DNA of 36,673 bases from Microbacterium sp. p3-SID336. Lineage in GTDB: Bacteria > Actinomycetota > Actinomycetes > Actinomycetales > Microbacteriaceae. The notes below the pieces were generated by a model. It was given only the letters and a program-made list of their open reading frames with translations. It was not told the origin of the DNA and made no database searches. The stretch lies in contig NZ_JALXPE010000040.1 of NCBI RefSeq assembly GCF_025143365.1, positions 1 to 36,673 of the forward strand, written 5' to 3'. This document shows, piece by piece, positions 1-8,984 of the stretch; within the stretch, counting starts at the first letter, position 1; each line of letters opens with the position of its first letter. The position numbers and the translations under genes were made by a program.

Positions 1-2
1 TT

Positions 3-1322
3 CCGGCCACCGCGCCCGCTTCCGCCCTCCGCCCGCCCGCCGCGGACGAGCTCGACCCGGAGGAGCGGCTCAGCCGCGCCGAGGTGGAGGCACTGCAGCT
101 CGAACGGCTGCAGTGGACCGTGCACCACGCCTACGCGAACGTGCCGCTGTACACGCGGAAGTTCGACGAGGCCGGGGTGCACCCGGACGAGATCCGCAGC
201 CTCGACGACGTCCGGCGGCTGCCCTTCACGACCAAGGACGACCTGCGCGAGACCTATCCGTTCGGGATGTTCGCCGTGCCCATGGACCAGGTCGCCCGCA
301 TCCACGCGTCCAGCGGCACGACGGGCCGCCCGACCGTGGTGGGCTATACCCGCGGCGACCTCGACCGGTGGGGCTCGCTGGTCGCGCGATCGCTGCGAGC
401 GAGCGGCATCCGTCGCGGCATGAAGGTGCACAACGCCTACGGCTACGGCCTGTTCACCGGCGGCCTCGGGGCGCACGCGGGCATCGAGGCGCTCGGCGCG
501 ACCGTGATCCCGATGTCGGGTGGACAGACGGCCAGGCAGGTGCAGCTGATCCGCGACTTCGAGCCCGACGCGATCCTGTGCACGCCGAGCTATCTGCTCA
601 CGATCGCGGACGCGATGGCCGCCCAGGGCATCGACCCCCGGTCCACCTCGCTCAAGGTGGCCGTGCTGGGCGCGGAGCCGTGGACCAATGAGATGCGTCA
701 CGAGCTGGAACTGCGGCTCGACATCGAGGCGCTCGACATCTTCGGACTCAGCGAGGTCATGGGGCCGGGCGTCGGCAACGAGTGCCTGGAGACCAAGGAC
801 GGCCCGCACCTGTGGGAAGACCATTTCCTTCCCGAGGTGGTCGACGGCGACACGCTTCAGGCGCTGCCGGACGGCGAGCGGGGAGAGCTGGTGTTCACCT
901 CCCTCACGAAGGAGGCGTTCCCCGTCATCCGCTACCGCACGCGCGACATCACCCGGCTGCTGCCAGGCACCGCGCGCCCGGGCATGCGGCGGATGGAGAA
1001 GGTCACCGGTCGCAACGACGACATGATCATCCTGCGCGGCGTGAACCTGTTCCCGACGCAGATCGAGGAGCTCGTGCTGGGGATCGAGCACCTCACGCCC
1101 CACTTCGTGCTGGAGCTGACGAAGGAGGGCCGGATGGATGCTCTCGCGGTGCGCATCGAGCGGCACCCCGACCTGGCGATCGAGACGTGCCAGGCCGCGG
1201 CCGACGTGCTCGCGCAGCGGATCAAGGTGTTCGTCGGCTCGACCGTCGCGGTGCGCCTGGAGGAGCCGGGCGCCCTGCCCCGCAGCGAGGGCAAATACAA
1301 GCGGGTGTACGACCTGCGCTGA
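3..1322 (+). CDS. paaK: Phenylacetate-CoA ligase, 5' end outside window
   Basis: Activates phenylacetate to phenylacetyl-CoA with ATP and CoA, the entry step of aerobic phenylacetate catabolism in the cytoplasm. The frame is open from base 3 and already reads family-like sequence (DELDPEERLSR, then LQLERLQWTVHHAYANVPLY) ahead of the first possible start, a GTG at 84, so the true start lies left of the window. Visible motifs are the Ser/Thr/Gly-rich AMP-binding loop HASSGTTGRPT at about 303-335, the late RYRTRDIT motif near 932-955, and GRNDDMIILRGVNLFP near 1008-1055, typical of the PaaK C-terminal lid. The C-terminal half is complete and ends EGKYKRVYDLR. A TetR regulator follows after 63 bp on the same strand. 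Assignment to PaaK is strong; the exact aryl substrate (plain or hydroxylated phenylacetate) cannot be read from sequence. Confidence 0.93.
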   Translation, partial: PATAPASALRPPAADELDPEERLSRAEVEALQLERLQWTVHHAYANVPLYTRKFDEAGVHPDEIRSLDDVRRLPFTTKDDLRETYPFGMFAVPMDQVARIHASSGTTGRPTVVGYTRGDLDRWGSLVARSLRASGIRRGMKVHNAYGYGLFTGGLGAHAGIEALGATVIPMSGGQTARQVQLIRDFEPDAILCTPSYLLTIADAMAAQGIDPRSTSLKVAVLGAEPWTNEMRHELELRLDIEALDIFGLSEVMGPGVGNECLETKDGPHLWEDHFLPEVVDGDTLQALPDGERGELVFTSLTKEAFPVIRYRTRDITRLLPGTARPGMRRMEKVTGRNDDMIILRGVNLFPTQIEELVLGIEHLTPHFVLELTKEGRMDALAVRIERHPDLAIETCQAAADVLAQRIKVFVGSTVAVRLEEPGALPRSEGKYKRVYDLR

Positions 1323-1385
1323 CACGCGTCGTGTCCGAGCGGCGCCTGCGCGGCAGACCGGGCCCGCGGTGCGAGACTGAGGGGG

Positions 1386-2045
1386 ATGTCCGAGATGCAG
1401 ACCACGCGGCGCGGCCGCCCCGGGTACGACCAGCAGGGGATCCTCGCCGTCGCGGTCGCCGCCTTCATCGAGCACGGCTACGACGCCACGTCGATCGGGA
1501 TGCTCGCCGAGCGCCTCGGCCTGTCCAAGTCGGCGATCTACCATCACTTCGGCTCGAAGGACGAGATCCTCGACCGCGCGCTGGACGCCGCGCTGAGCGG
1601 CCTGGAGGCCGTCGTCGATGCACCACTCCCCGCTGAGGCGGGCTCTCCCGATGCGGGTGCCGGCTCTCCCGATGCGGGTGCTTCCGGCGCGAGCGCCGCC
1701 GACGCCGTCGCCCGGCTGGAGCACGTCCTGCGGGGCGCCGTCCATGTGCTCGTGGACCAGCTGCCGGCCGTGACCCTGCTGCTGCGCGTGCGCGGCAACA
1801 CGGATGTCGAGCGTCGTGCCCTCACGCGCCGTCGTGCCTTCGACCGACGCATCACCGCGCTCGTCGCGGAGGCTCAGGCGGAGGGCTCACTGCGCTCCGA
1901 CATCGACGCGGCCGTCGTCGCCCGTCTCACGTTCGGCATGATCAACTCGATCGTCGAGTGGTACCGCCCCGGCGGACGCGAGGGCGCCGACCGCCTCGCC
2001 GACGACGTGGTCGCGATCGCGCTCGACGGCCTCCGGAGACGCTAG
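1386..2045 (+). CDS. paaR: TetR/AcrR family regulator, probable PaaR
   Basis: A 219-residue TetR-type repressor. The N-terminal helix-turn-helix is clear: FIEHGYDATSIGMLAERLGL followed by SKSAIYHHFGSKDEIL, about residues 24-60. The C-terminal ligand domain is divergent, as usual. The ATG at 1386 follows a G-rich stretch; no better start is seen. Between DNA-binding and ligand domains lies an Ala/Gly/Pro-rich insert (about residues 80-102) containing two copies of GSPDAGA, encoded by a 21-bp direct repeat at 1641-1681. Position next to paaK, and two PaaR-like inverted repeats at 7326 and 8762 in front of paa-linked genes, suggest it is the phenylacetyl-CoA-responsive repressor of the cluster. 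That function is inferred; the TetR family call is not in doubt. Confidence 0.85.
   Translation: MSEMQTTRRGRPGYDQQGILAVAVAAFIEHGYDATSIGMLAERLGLSKSAIYHHFGSKDEILDRALDAALSGLEAVVDAPLPAEAGSPDAGAGSPDAGASGASAADAVARLEHVLRGAVHVLVDQLPAVTLLLRVRGNTDVERRALTRRRAFDRRITALVAEAQAEGSLRSDIDAAVVARLTFGMINSIVEWYRPGGREGADRLADDVVAIALDGLRRR
1641..1681 (+). repeat. 21-bp direct repeat inside the TetR gene
   Basis: Two adjacent copies of a 21-bp unit starting GGCTCTCCCGATGCGGGTGC, at 1641-1661 and 1662-1681; the first 20 bases are identical. They encode GSPDAGA twice and keep the frame, so they lengthen the linker between the DNA-binding and ligand domains by seven residues. Confidence 0.9.
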
Positions 2046-2076
2046 CCGCTCGCACGCCGAGACCCCGTCTCCGCGT

Positions 2077-2116
2077 CGAGGCCCCGCCCTTTCCGCGGGG
2101 GAACGGCGGGGCCTCG
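2077..2116. terminator. Bidirectional hairpin terminator between convergent genes
   Basis: A perfect 12-bp inverted repeat, CGAGGCCCCGCC at 2077-2088 and its complement at 2105-2116, with a 16-base loop that can itself pair TTCC with GGAA. It lies between the stop of the TetR gene (2045) and the stop of paaZ (2152, opposite strand), so it can end both transcripts. There is no clear T-tract, which is common in high-GC actinobacteria. Confidence 0.75.
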
Positions 2117-2151
2117 GCAACAGCCCGGGGTCGCGGCAGACGCGTCAGCTG

Positions 2152-4233
2152 TTATGCCGCCGCGAACTCCTTCGCGACGAGGGTCAGCACGTCGTACGTG
2201 GCGACGATTTCGTCGTCCTGGTTCTTCAGCACCGCGTCCCACCGCACCTCGCCGTACTCGTCGGTCTCCCGCGGAGTGATCTGCTTCGCGGTGAGCTCGA
2301 CGCGGATCTCGTCGCCGGGCGACACGGGCGTCACGAAGCGCAGGTTCTCCAGGCCCGAGTTGGCGAGCACGGGGCCGGGTGCCGGGTCGACGAACAGTCC
2401 TGCCGCCCAGGACACCAGGAGGTAGCCGTGGGCCACCCGCCCGGGGAAGAACGGGTTCGCTGCGGCCGACGCCTCATCCATGTGCGCGTAGAAGGTGTCG
2501 CCCGTGAACGCCGCGAACGTCTCGATGTCCTCCAGGGTCACGGTGCGCGACGGGCTCGCGACCTGATCGCCGATCCGCAGCTCCGACAGCGGCTTGCGGA
2601 ACGGGTGGATGCCGTCGCCGGAGTCGTACGGGCGGGCGCTCGCGCCCTGGTGCCACACGCCGGTGAGCGCCGTCATCATCTCGGGCGAGCCCTGCATCGC
2701 CGTGCGCTGCATGTGGTGCAGCACCGCCCGGATGCCGCCGAGCTCCTCGCCGCCGCCCGCGCGTCCCGGCCCTCCGTGGACGAGGTTGGGCAGCGGCGAA
2801 CCGTGGCCGGTCGAGCTGCGCGCGTCGTCGCGGTCGAGGAACAGCACCCGCCCGTTGTAGGCGGCGATGCCGGCGGCGAGCGTGGTCGCGACCTGCGGGT
2901 CGTGCGTGGCCACGCTGGTCACGAGGGAGCCGCCGCCGCGCGCCACGAGCGTCGCCGCCTCGTCGAGCGTGCGGTACGCGAGGATGCTGGAGACCGGGCC
3001 GAACGCCTCGATCTCGTTCACGGCTGCGCTCTCCGCGTCGGTGAAGCGCAGCAGGAGCGGGGAGACGAAGGCGCCGTCGGGGGCCGTGCCCTCGGAGCCG
3101 TCGCCGAGCCGCACGGTCGGGGCGTCGGTCGAGCCGATCACGAGCTCACCGCCGCCCTCCTGCAGCCGCGCGACCTGACGCAGCACCTCGTCGCGCTGCG
3201 CCGTGGAGGCGAGCGGACCCATCGTCACACCCTCGGCCCGCGGGTCGCCGACGACGATCCGCTCGGCGAGGCGTGCGCGCACGGCGGCGATCACGTCGTC
3301 CACCGCGTCCTCCGGCACGATCGCCCGCCGGATCGCCGTGCACTTCTGTCCCGCCTTCGAGGTCATCTCGGCGACGAGCTGCTTCACGTAGGCGTCGAAC
3401 TCGGGGGTGCCGGCGACCGCGTCTGTGCCGAGGATCGAGGCGTTGATCGAGTCGGTCTCGCTCGTGAAGCGCACGCCGCCGGTCTGCACCGCGTCGTGCG
3501 CGCGCAGGCGCTCGGCCGTGGACGCCGAGCCCGTGAACGCCACGAGGTCACCGAGGCGCAGATGGTCGAACAGGTCGGGGACGCTGCCGGACACGAGCTG
3601 GAGCGACCCCTCGGGCAGCAGCCCCGACTCGACCATGACCCGCACCATCGCCTCGGTCAGGTAGCCGGTCGGGGTCGCCGGCTTCACCACCGTCGGGACG
3701 CCGGCGAGGAATGCGGGGGCGAACTTCTCCAGGGAGCCCCACACCGGGAAGTTGAAGGCGTTGATCTGCACCGTCACGCCGGGCAGGCGCGTGTAGATGT
3801 GTCGGCCGAGGAACGAGCCGTCCCTCGACAGGTTCTCCACGGCGCCGTCGACGTACACCTGGGCGTTGGGCAGCTCGCGGCGGCCCTTGCTGGAGTAGGC
3901 GAACAGCACGCCGATGCCGCCGTCGATGTCGACCCAGGAGTCCTGGGCCGTGGCGCCCGTGCGGCTGGAGATCGCGTACAGCTCCTCCTTGCGCGCGGTC
4001 AGCGCCAGAGCGAGCTGCTTGAGCAGTACGGCACGCTGGTGGAAGGTCAGCTCTCCGAGAGACGCCTGTCCGACGGTCCGGGCGTGGTCGAGCGCGCCGG
4101 CGAGGTCGAGCCCTTCCGTCGAGACGCGTGCCACGACCTCTCCTGTCGAGGCATCGCGCACCTCAGTGGCCTGCTCATCGGCGGACGGCGTCCACCAGGA
4201 GCCCTGCACGTAGCTGGGGAGGATCTCGGTCAT
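2152..4233 (-). CDS. paaZ: PaaZ: oxepin-CoA hydrolase / 3-oxo-5,6-dehydrosuberyl-CoA semialdehyde dehydrogenase
   Basis: A 693-residue bifunctional enzyme that opens the oxepin-CoA ring and oxidises the resulting aldehyde with NADP. Residues about 1-510 are an aldehyde dehydrogenase domain: INAFNFPVWG near 157, general base Glu259 in FTSETDS, and nucleophile Cys298 in SKAGQKCTAIRR. Residues about 540-693 are a MaoC-type hydratase: FTGDTFYAHMDE and FFPGRVAHGYLLVSW. Length matches the fused enterobacterial-type PaaZ. The ATG at 4233 is chosen because AAGGGA lies just upstream in the minus-strand reading; an in-frame ATG at 4248 overlaps the paaH stop as TGATG and would add five residues. It is the last gene of the thiolase-paaF-paaH-paaZ operon and ends before the hairpin at 2077. 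Confidence 0.94.
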   Translation of the reverse strand: MTEILPSYVQGSWWTPSADEQATEVRDASTGEVVARVSTEGLDLAGALDHARTVGQASLGELTFHQRAVLLKQLALALTARKEELYAISSRTGATAQDSWVDIDGGIGVLFAYSSKGRRELPNAQVYVDGAVENLSRDGSFLGRHIYTRLPGVTVQINAFNFPVWGSLEKFAPAFLAGVPTVVKPATPTGYLTEAMVRVMVESGLLPEGSLQLVSGSVPDLFDHLRLGDLVAFTGSASTAERLRAHDAVQTGGVRFTSETDSINASILGTDAVAGTPEFDAYVKQLVAEMTSKAGQKCTAIRRAIVPEDAVDDVIAAVRARLAERIVVGDPRAEGVTMGPLASTAQRDEVLRQVARLQEGGGELVIGSTDAPTVRLGDGSEGTAPDGAFVSPLLLRFTDAESAAVNEIEAFGPVSSILAYRTLDEAATLVARGGGSLVTSVATHDPQVATTLAAGIAAYNGRVLFLDRDDARSSTGHGSPLPNLVHGGPGRAGGGEELGGIRAVLHHMQRTAMQGSPEMMTALTGVWHQGASARPYDSGDGIHPFRKPLSELRIGDQVASPSRTVTLEDIETFAAFTGDTFYAHMDEASAAANPFFPGRVAHGYLLVSWAAGLFVDPAPGPVLANSGLENLRFVTPVSPGDEIRVELTAKQITPRETDEYGEVRWDAVLKNQDDEIVATYDVLTLVAKEFAAA

Positions 4234-4247
4234 CGGGGTTCCCTTCA

Positions 4248-5338
<1,091 letters not shown>

Positions 5339-5342
<4 letters not shown>

Positions 5343-6085
5343 CGGTCTCTCCGCTCGAGGAAGGCGGTCATGCGGCGGAACTTCTCCGGGCTCTCGAAGA
5401 GCGCGGCCTGCTCCTCCAGATCGACGGCGGGATGCTGCGCGCGCGGTGCGCGGAACACCCGCTTCGTGGCCATGGTCGCTGTCGGGTCGTTGCGGGCGAT
5501 GCGGTCGGCGATCGCATGGGCGGCGGTGAGCAGGTCGGTCGGCTCATGCAACGAGGAGACCAGGCCGAGGCGCAGCGCCTCCTCCGCCTTCACGGTGCGC
5601 CCGGTGAGCAACAGCTCGATCGCGTGGGCGTCGCCGACGATCTCCTTCAGACGCCAGCTGGCTCCGGCCGCGGCGATGATGCCCAGCCCGGTCTCCGGAT
5701 TGCCGATCGCGAGGGCGGGGGTGGCGATGCGGATGTCCGCGGCATACGCCAGCTCCGCGCCGCCGCCGAGGGCGTAGCCGTCGATCGCCGCGATCACCGG
5801 CATCGGCAGTTCCGCGAGACGCACGAACGCGTGGGCGTTGATCCCGCGCAGGGCGTCCGCGGCGCGGCGCTCGCGCAACTGGGCGATGTCGGCTCCCGCC
5901 GCGAACACGCCGTCCGCGCCGGTGAGGATCAGGGTCTTCGGCGTCTGCTCCAGCTCCGCGCACAGGGCGTGCAGCGCATCGATCATGGCCTGGTCGATCG
6001 CGTTGCGCTTGTCGGGGCGGTTCAGCGTGGCCACGACCCGGTCGTCGTGGCGCGTGAGGAGCAGCGGCTCCGCGGTGGTCGTCAC
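5339..6085 (-). CDS. paaF: Enoyl-CoA hydratase, PaaF-like
   Basis: A 248-residue crotonase-fold enzyme, predicted to hydrate 2,3-dehydroadipyl-CoA in the lower phenylacetate pathway. The oxyanion-hole motif FAAGADIAQL and GYALGGGAELAYAAD are present, as are both catalytic acids of the family, one in GAELAY and one in NPETGLG. The start is a GTG at 6085 that overlaps the thiolase stop as GTGA; the protein begins VTTTAEPLLLTRHDDRVVATLNRP, a normal length for the family. It is translationally coupled on both sides, to the thiolase and, through ATGA, to paaH. PaaG-type isomerase is an alternative for a lone crotonase, but retention of both glutamates favours hydratase. Confidence 0.88.
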
Positions 6086-7272
6086 ACCCGCTCCAGGATC
6101 ACGGCGGCACCCTGACCGACGCCGACGCACATCGTCGCGAGTCCGTGGCGTGCACCTTCGCGTTCCATGCGCCCCATCAGGGTGACGAGCAGCCGGGAGC
6201 CGGACGACCCGAGCGGGTGCCCGAGCGCGATCGCGCCGCCGTCGGCGTTCACCCGCTCCTCGTCCAGGCCGAGGCGGCGGATGCACGCGAGCGACTGGGA
6301 GGCGAAGGCCTCGTTGAGTTCGACCGCGCCGATGTCCTCCAGCGACAGGCCGGATCGGCGCAGCGCCTTCTCGGTCGCGGGCACGGGTCCGAGTCCCATC
6401 ACCTCCGGGGCGACCCCGGCTGCCGTGCCGACGACGATCCGCGCGCGCGGCGAGAGGCCGTATCGCTCGACGGCCTCTTCGCTCGCGACGACCACGGCGG
6501 AGGCGCCGTCGTTGAGGGCGCTGGAGTTGCCCGCGGTGACGACTTCGCCGCCCGCCACGACCGGCCGCAGTCGTGCGAGGACCTCCAGCGTCGTGTCGGG
6601 GCGCGGGCCCTCGTCGTCCAGCACCTCGCCGTCCCGCACGGGAACGCCGACGATCTCGGGCGCGAAGCGGCCGGCGGCGATGGCGGCGGCGGCGCGCTGC
6701 TGCGAGCGGAGCGCGAACGCATCGGCCTCGGCGCGCGTGATGCCCTCGACCCTCGCGACCTCCTCCGCGGTCTCCGGCATCGTGAACGTGGCCTTGTCCC
6801 TGGCGACGAGTCGCGGGTTGGGGAAGCGCCAGCCGATCGACGTGTCGTAGGCGGCACCGGGCTTCGCCCACGCCTTCTCGGGCTTCGCCTGCACCCACGG
6901 GGCCCGCGTCATCGACTCGACGCCGCCCGCGACGATCAGGTCGGCGTCGCCCGCGCGGATCGCCTGTGCGGCCATGGTCACGGCGGACATGCCGGAGGCG
7001 CACAGGCGGTTGACGGTGATCCCTGGGACGGTGTCCGGCAGTCCGGCGAGCAGGACTGCCATGCGGGCGACGTTGCGATTGTCCTCGCCCGCCTGGTTCG
7101 CGGCGCCCAGGATGACCTCGTCGATCTCGCTCCGAGCGGCGTCGAGCCCCGCGCGCTGCACGGCCTCGCCGACGACGAGGGCCGCGAGGTCATCGGGTCG
7201 GACGGAGGAGAGGGATCCGCCGTAGCGACCGACCGGGGTGCGGACGCCTCCGACGAGATAGGCCTCGGGCAT
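6082..7272 (-). CDS. paaJ: Acetyl-CoA acyltransferase (3-oxoadipyl-CoA thiolase type)
   Basis: A 396-residue thiolase that would cleave 3-oxoadipyl-CoA to succinyl-CoA and acetyl-CoA. The nucleophile is Cys91 in NRLCASGMSAV; the second-site residues are His352 in ALGHPLGSSG and Cys382 in TMCVGVGQG, and the substrate-loop motif GNSSALNDGA is intact. ATG at 7272 has AGGAG about six bases upstream. It is the first gene of the operon; 50-80 bp upstream are an AT-rich -10-like CATAAT and an inverted repeat related to the one in front of the transporter at 8762. Called PaaJ from context; the PcaF protein of the beta-ketoadipate pathway has the same chemistry and is not separable by motif. Confidence 0.9.
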   Translation of the reverse strand: MPEAYLVGGVRTPVGRYGGSLSSVRPDDLAALVVGEAVQRAGLDAARSEIDEVILGAANQAGEDNRNVARMAVLLAGLPDTVPGITVNRLCASGMSAVTMAAQAIRAGDADLIVAGGVESMTRAPWVQAKPEKAWAKPGAAYDTSIGWRFPNPRLVARDKATFTMPETAEEVARVEGITRAEADAFALRSQQRAAAAIAAGRFAPEIVGVPVRDGEVLDDEGPRPDTTLEVLARLRPVVAGGEVVTAGNSSALNDGASAVVVASEEAVERYGLSPRARIVVGTAAGVAPEVMGLGPVPATEKALRRSGLSLEDIGAVELNEAFASQSLACIRRLGLDEERVNADGGAIALGHPLGSSGSRLLVTLMGRMEREGARHGLATMCVGVGQGAAVILERV

Positions 7273-7325
7273 GCGGATCTCCTGACTTCGTCGTCCTGGG
7301 GGTGGTCCGGGAGCGGCCGGTCATG

Positions 7326-7354
7326 AATTACTGACCGATCGTAAAGTAATTATG
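7326..7354 (-). promoter_or_regulatory. Promoter and PaaR-like operator of the thiolase-paaZ operon
   Basis: AATTACT (7326-7332) and AGTAATT (7345-7351) form a 7-bp inverted repeat around GACCGATCGTAA. One half, ATTACTGACCGATC at 7327-7340, is the exact complement of the right half of the 28-bp site at 8776-8789. On the minus strand a -10-like CATAAT (7354-7349) overlaps the edge, so a bound repressor would block initiation. No good -35 is seen. The spacing between the outer arms is four bases shorter than at 8762. Confidence 0.65.
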
Positions 7355-7371
7355 GCACAGCCGCATGGCCG

Positions 7372-7392
7372 GCCGCGATCCCGGATCGGGGC
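7372..7392 (-). terminator. Possible weak terminator after the transporter gene
   Basis: An imperfect inverted repeat, centred on CGATCC / GGATCG at 7376-7388, lies directly after the transporter stop and before the thiolase promoter. The loop is very short and there is no T-tract, so it may equally be a binding site or chance. Confidence 0.25.
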
Positions 7393-8712
7393 TCAGAGCC
7401 CCAGGTTCACGCCCTTGGTCTCCTTCACGAGCGAGACGCCGATCAGCGAGATCACCGACGCGACCGCGATGTAGACGCCGATCGTCCACGACTGGCCGGT
7501 CTGCCCGAGCAGTGCCTCCGCGATCATCGGGGCGAACGCGCCGCCGAGGATCGCTCCCAGCGCATACCCGATCGAGACGCCCGAGTAGCGGACGTTCGCG
7601 GGGAACATCTCCGCATACAGGGCCGCCTGCGGGCCGTAGGAGAGTCCGAGCGCGAAGGTCATCACGAACAGCGCCACGAAGTACCAGAGGATGTTCGCGG
7701 TGTCGATCAGGAACCACATCGGCACGGCCCACAGTGCGAGCGCGACGTAGCCGATCTGGAACGTCCTGACCCGGCCCAGCCGGTCCGACAGATGGCCGCC
7801 CCACAGCGTGAAGATCAGCCAGCCGAACGAGGCGAGGGTGGTCGCCAGCAGCACCGGCGGCCGCTCCATGCCGAGCGCCGTGACGGCGTAGGTCGCGAAG
7901 AACGCGATCAGCAGGTAGCCCGCGGCGTTGTTGGCGATGAAGATCACGGCGGTGAGGACGACCTGCTTCGTGTGCGCGCGGAACAGCTGTCCGAGCGGTG
8001 CCGAGGCCTCCTTGCGGCGGCGACGCAGATCTTCGAACACGGGGCTCTCGTCGACCGCGCGACGGATCACGTAGCCGACCGCGATCAGCACGATCGACAG
8101 CAGGAACGGGATGCGCCAACCCCACTCCAGGAACGCCTCCGGGGACATCGAGCTCGTGAGCGCCCACAGCGTGAATGTCGCGAGGATCATGCCCACGGGC
8201 ACGCCGATCTGCGGGAACGCGCCGAACAGGCCGCGGCGCTTCGACGGTGCGTGCTCGACGGCCATGAGGGCGGCACCGCCCCACTCGCCGCCCGCCGAGA
8301 AGCCCTGCAGGATGCGCAGCACGATCAGCAGGATCGGGGCGGCGACGCCGATCGCCGCATATGTCGGCAGCACGCCGATGAGCGAGGTCGACAGGCCCAT
8401 CATGATGAGCGTGAAGACGAGCATCTTCTTGCGGCCGAGCTTGTCGCCCAGGTGACCGGCGACGATCGCGCCGAGGGGGCGGAACAGGAAAGAGATGCCG
8501 ATCGTGGCGAACGACAGCACCTGCGCGAGCCCGGGGCTGGACTCGGCGATGGGGGCGAGGAAGAGCGGGGCGAGCACGAGACCCGCCGCCTGGGCGTAGA
8601 TGAAGAAGTCGTACCACTCGATCGACGTTCCCACGAGGGTGCCGGCGAGGACCCTGCGCTCCTCGGCGGGCATCCTCCCCGTCGACGTTCCGGCTGCGGT
8701 GGCTGAGGTCAT
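7393..8712 (-). CDS. MFS transporter, metabolite:H+ symporter (MHS) subfamily
   Basis: A 439-residue, 12-helix inner-membrane symporter. MHS hallmarks are GTLVGTSIEWYDFFIY at the N terminus, the loop motif GHLGDKLGRKKMLVF between helices 2 and 3, and RILQGFSAGGEWGGAALMAVEHAP in the helix 4-5 region. Relatives carry shikimate, 2-oxoglutarate, proline/betaine and aromatic acids. The ATG at 8712 has GGAG at a good distance (ACGGAGTTCGC); an in-frame upstream ATG at 8763 would sit inside the operator and is rejected. It lies beside the paa operon on the same strand and has its own PaaR-like operator 50 bp upstream, which makes a phenylacetate or related aromatic-acid importer the best guess. Substrate is not readable from the sequence. 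Confidence 0.88.
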   Translation of the reverse strand: MTSATAAGTSTGRMPAEERRVLAGTLVGTSIEWYDFFIYAQAAGLVLAPLFLAPIAESSPGLAQVLSFATIGISFLFRPLGAIVAGHLGDKLGRKKMLVFTLIMMGLSTSLIGVLPTYAAIGVAAPILLIVLRILQGFSAGGEWGGAALMAVEHAPSKRRGLFGAFPQIGVPVGMILATFTLWALTSSMSPEAFLEWGWRIPFLLSIVLIAVGYVIRRAVDESPVFEDLRRRRKEASAPLGQLFRAHTKQVVLTAVIFIANNAAGYLLIAFFATYAVTALGMERPPVLLATTLASFGWLIFTLWGGHLSDRLGRVRTFQIGYVALALWAVPMWFLIDTANILWYFVALFVMTFALGLSYGPQAALYAEMFPANVRYSGVSIGYALGAILGGAFAPMIAEALLGQTGQSWTIGVYIAVASVISLIGVSLVKETKGVNLGL

Positions 8713-8761
8713 GCGAACTCCGTTGTTCTGCGTCGGGTGCAGCGGCGCGGGTACGCCGCCC

Positions 8762-8800
8762 ATTACTTACCGAATGATCGGTCAGTAATCGCCGAGCGTA
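8762..8800 (-). promoter_or_regulatory. 28-bp PaaR-like operator with overlapping -10
   Basis: ATTACTTACCGA (8762-8773) and TCGGTCAGTAAT (8778-8789) are inverted 12-bp arms with one mismatch, separated by ATGA. This resembles the ACTNACCG...CGGTNAGT palindrome I recall for actinobacterial TetR-type PaaR. On the minus strand TACGCT (8800-8795) is a plausible -10, placing the start of transcription inside the palindrome and about 75 bp before the transporter ATG. Confidence 0.72.
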
Positions 8801-8840
8801 GCGCATCCCGCCCGGCGCCACGAGACCTCAACGGGATCCG

Positions 8841-8946
8841 GGGTCGCGTCGGGTCGAGGTCGAGGGGTCGCGGGGTCGCGGGGTCGCGTCGTGGTCGAGG
8901 TCGCTGTGTCGCGTCGAGGTCGCAGTGTCGCGCCGGGGTCGCAGGG
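8841..8946. repeat. Degenerate GGGTCGCG / GTCGAGGTCGC tandem repeat
   Basis: About 105 bp built from variants of an 8-12 bp unit (GGGTCGCG three times in a row at 8869-8892, then GTCGAGGTCGC-like units). It fills the gap between the transporter promoter and the end of the E2 gene. It has no start or ribosome site of its own, and no consistent frame. Confidence 0.7.
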
Positions 8947-8984
8947 ATGTGGCGGGTGCGTGCGACGCGGGGCCGGATCTGCGG

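Noticed and set aside
84..1322. GTG at 84 as the true start of paaK
   Set aside because: The frame is open to the window edge and already encodes family-like residues before this GTG, so the gene is 5'-truncated by the window.
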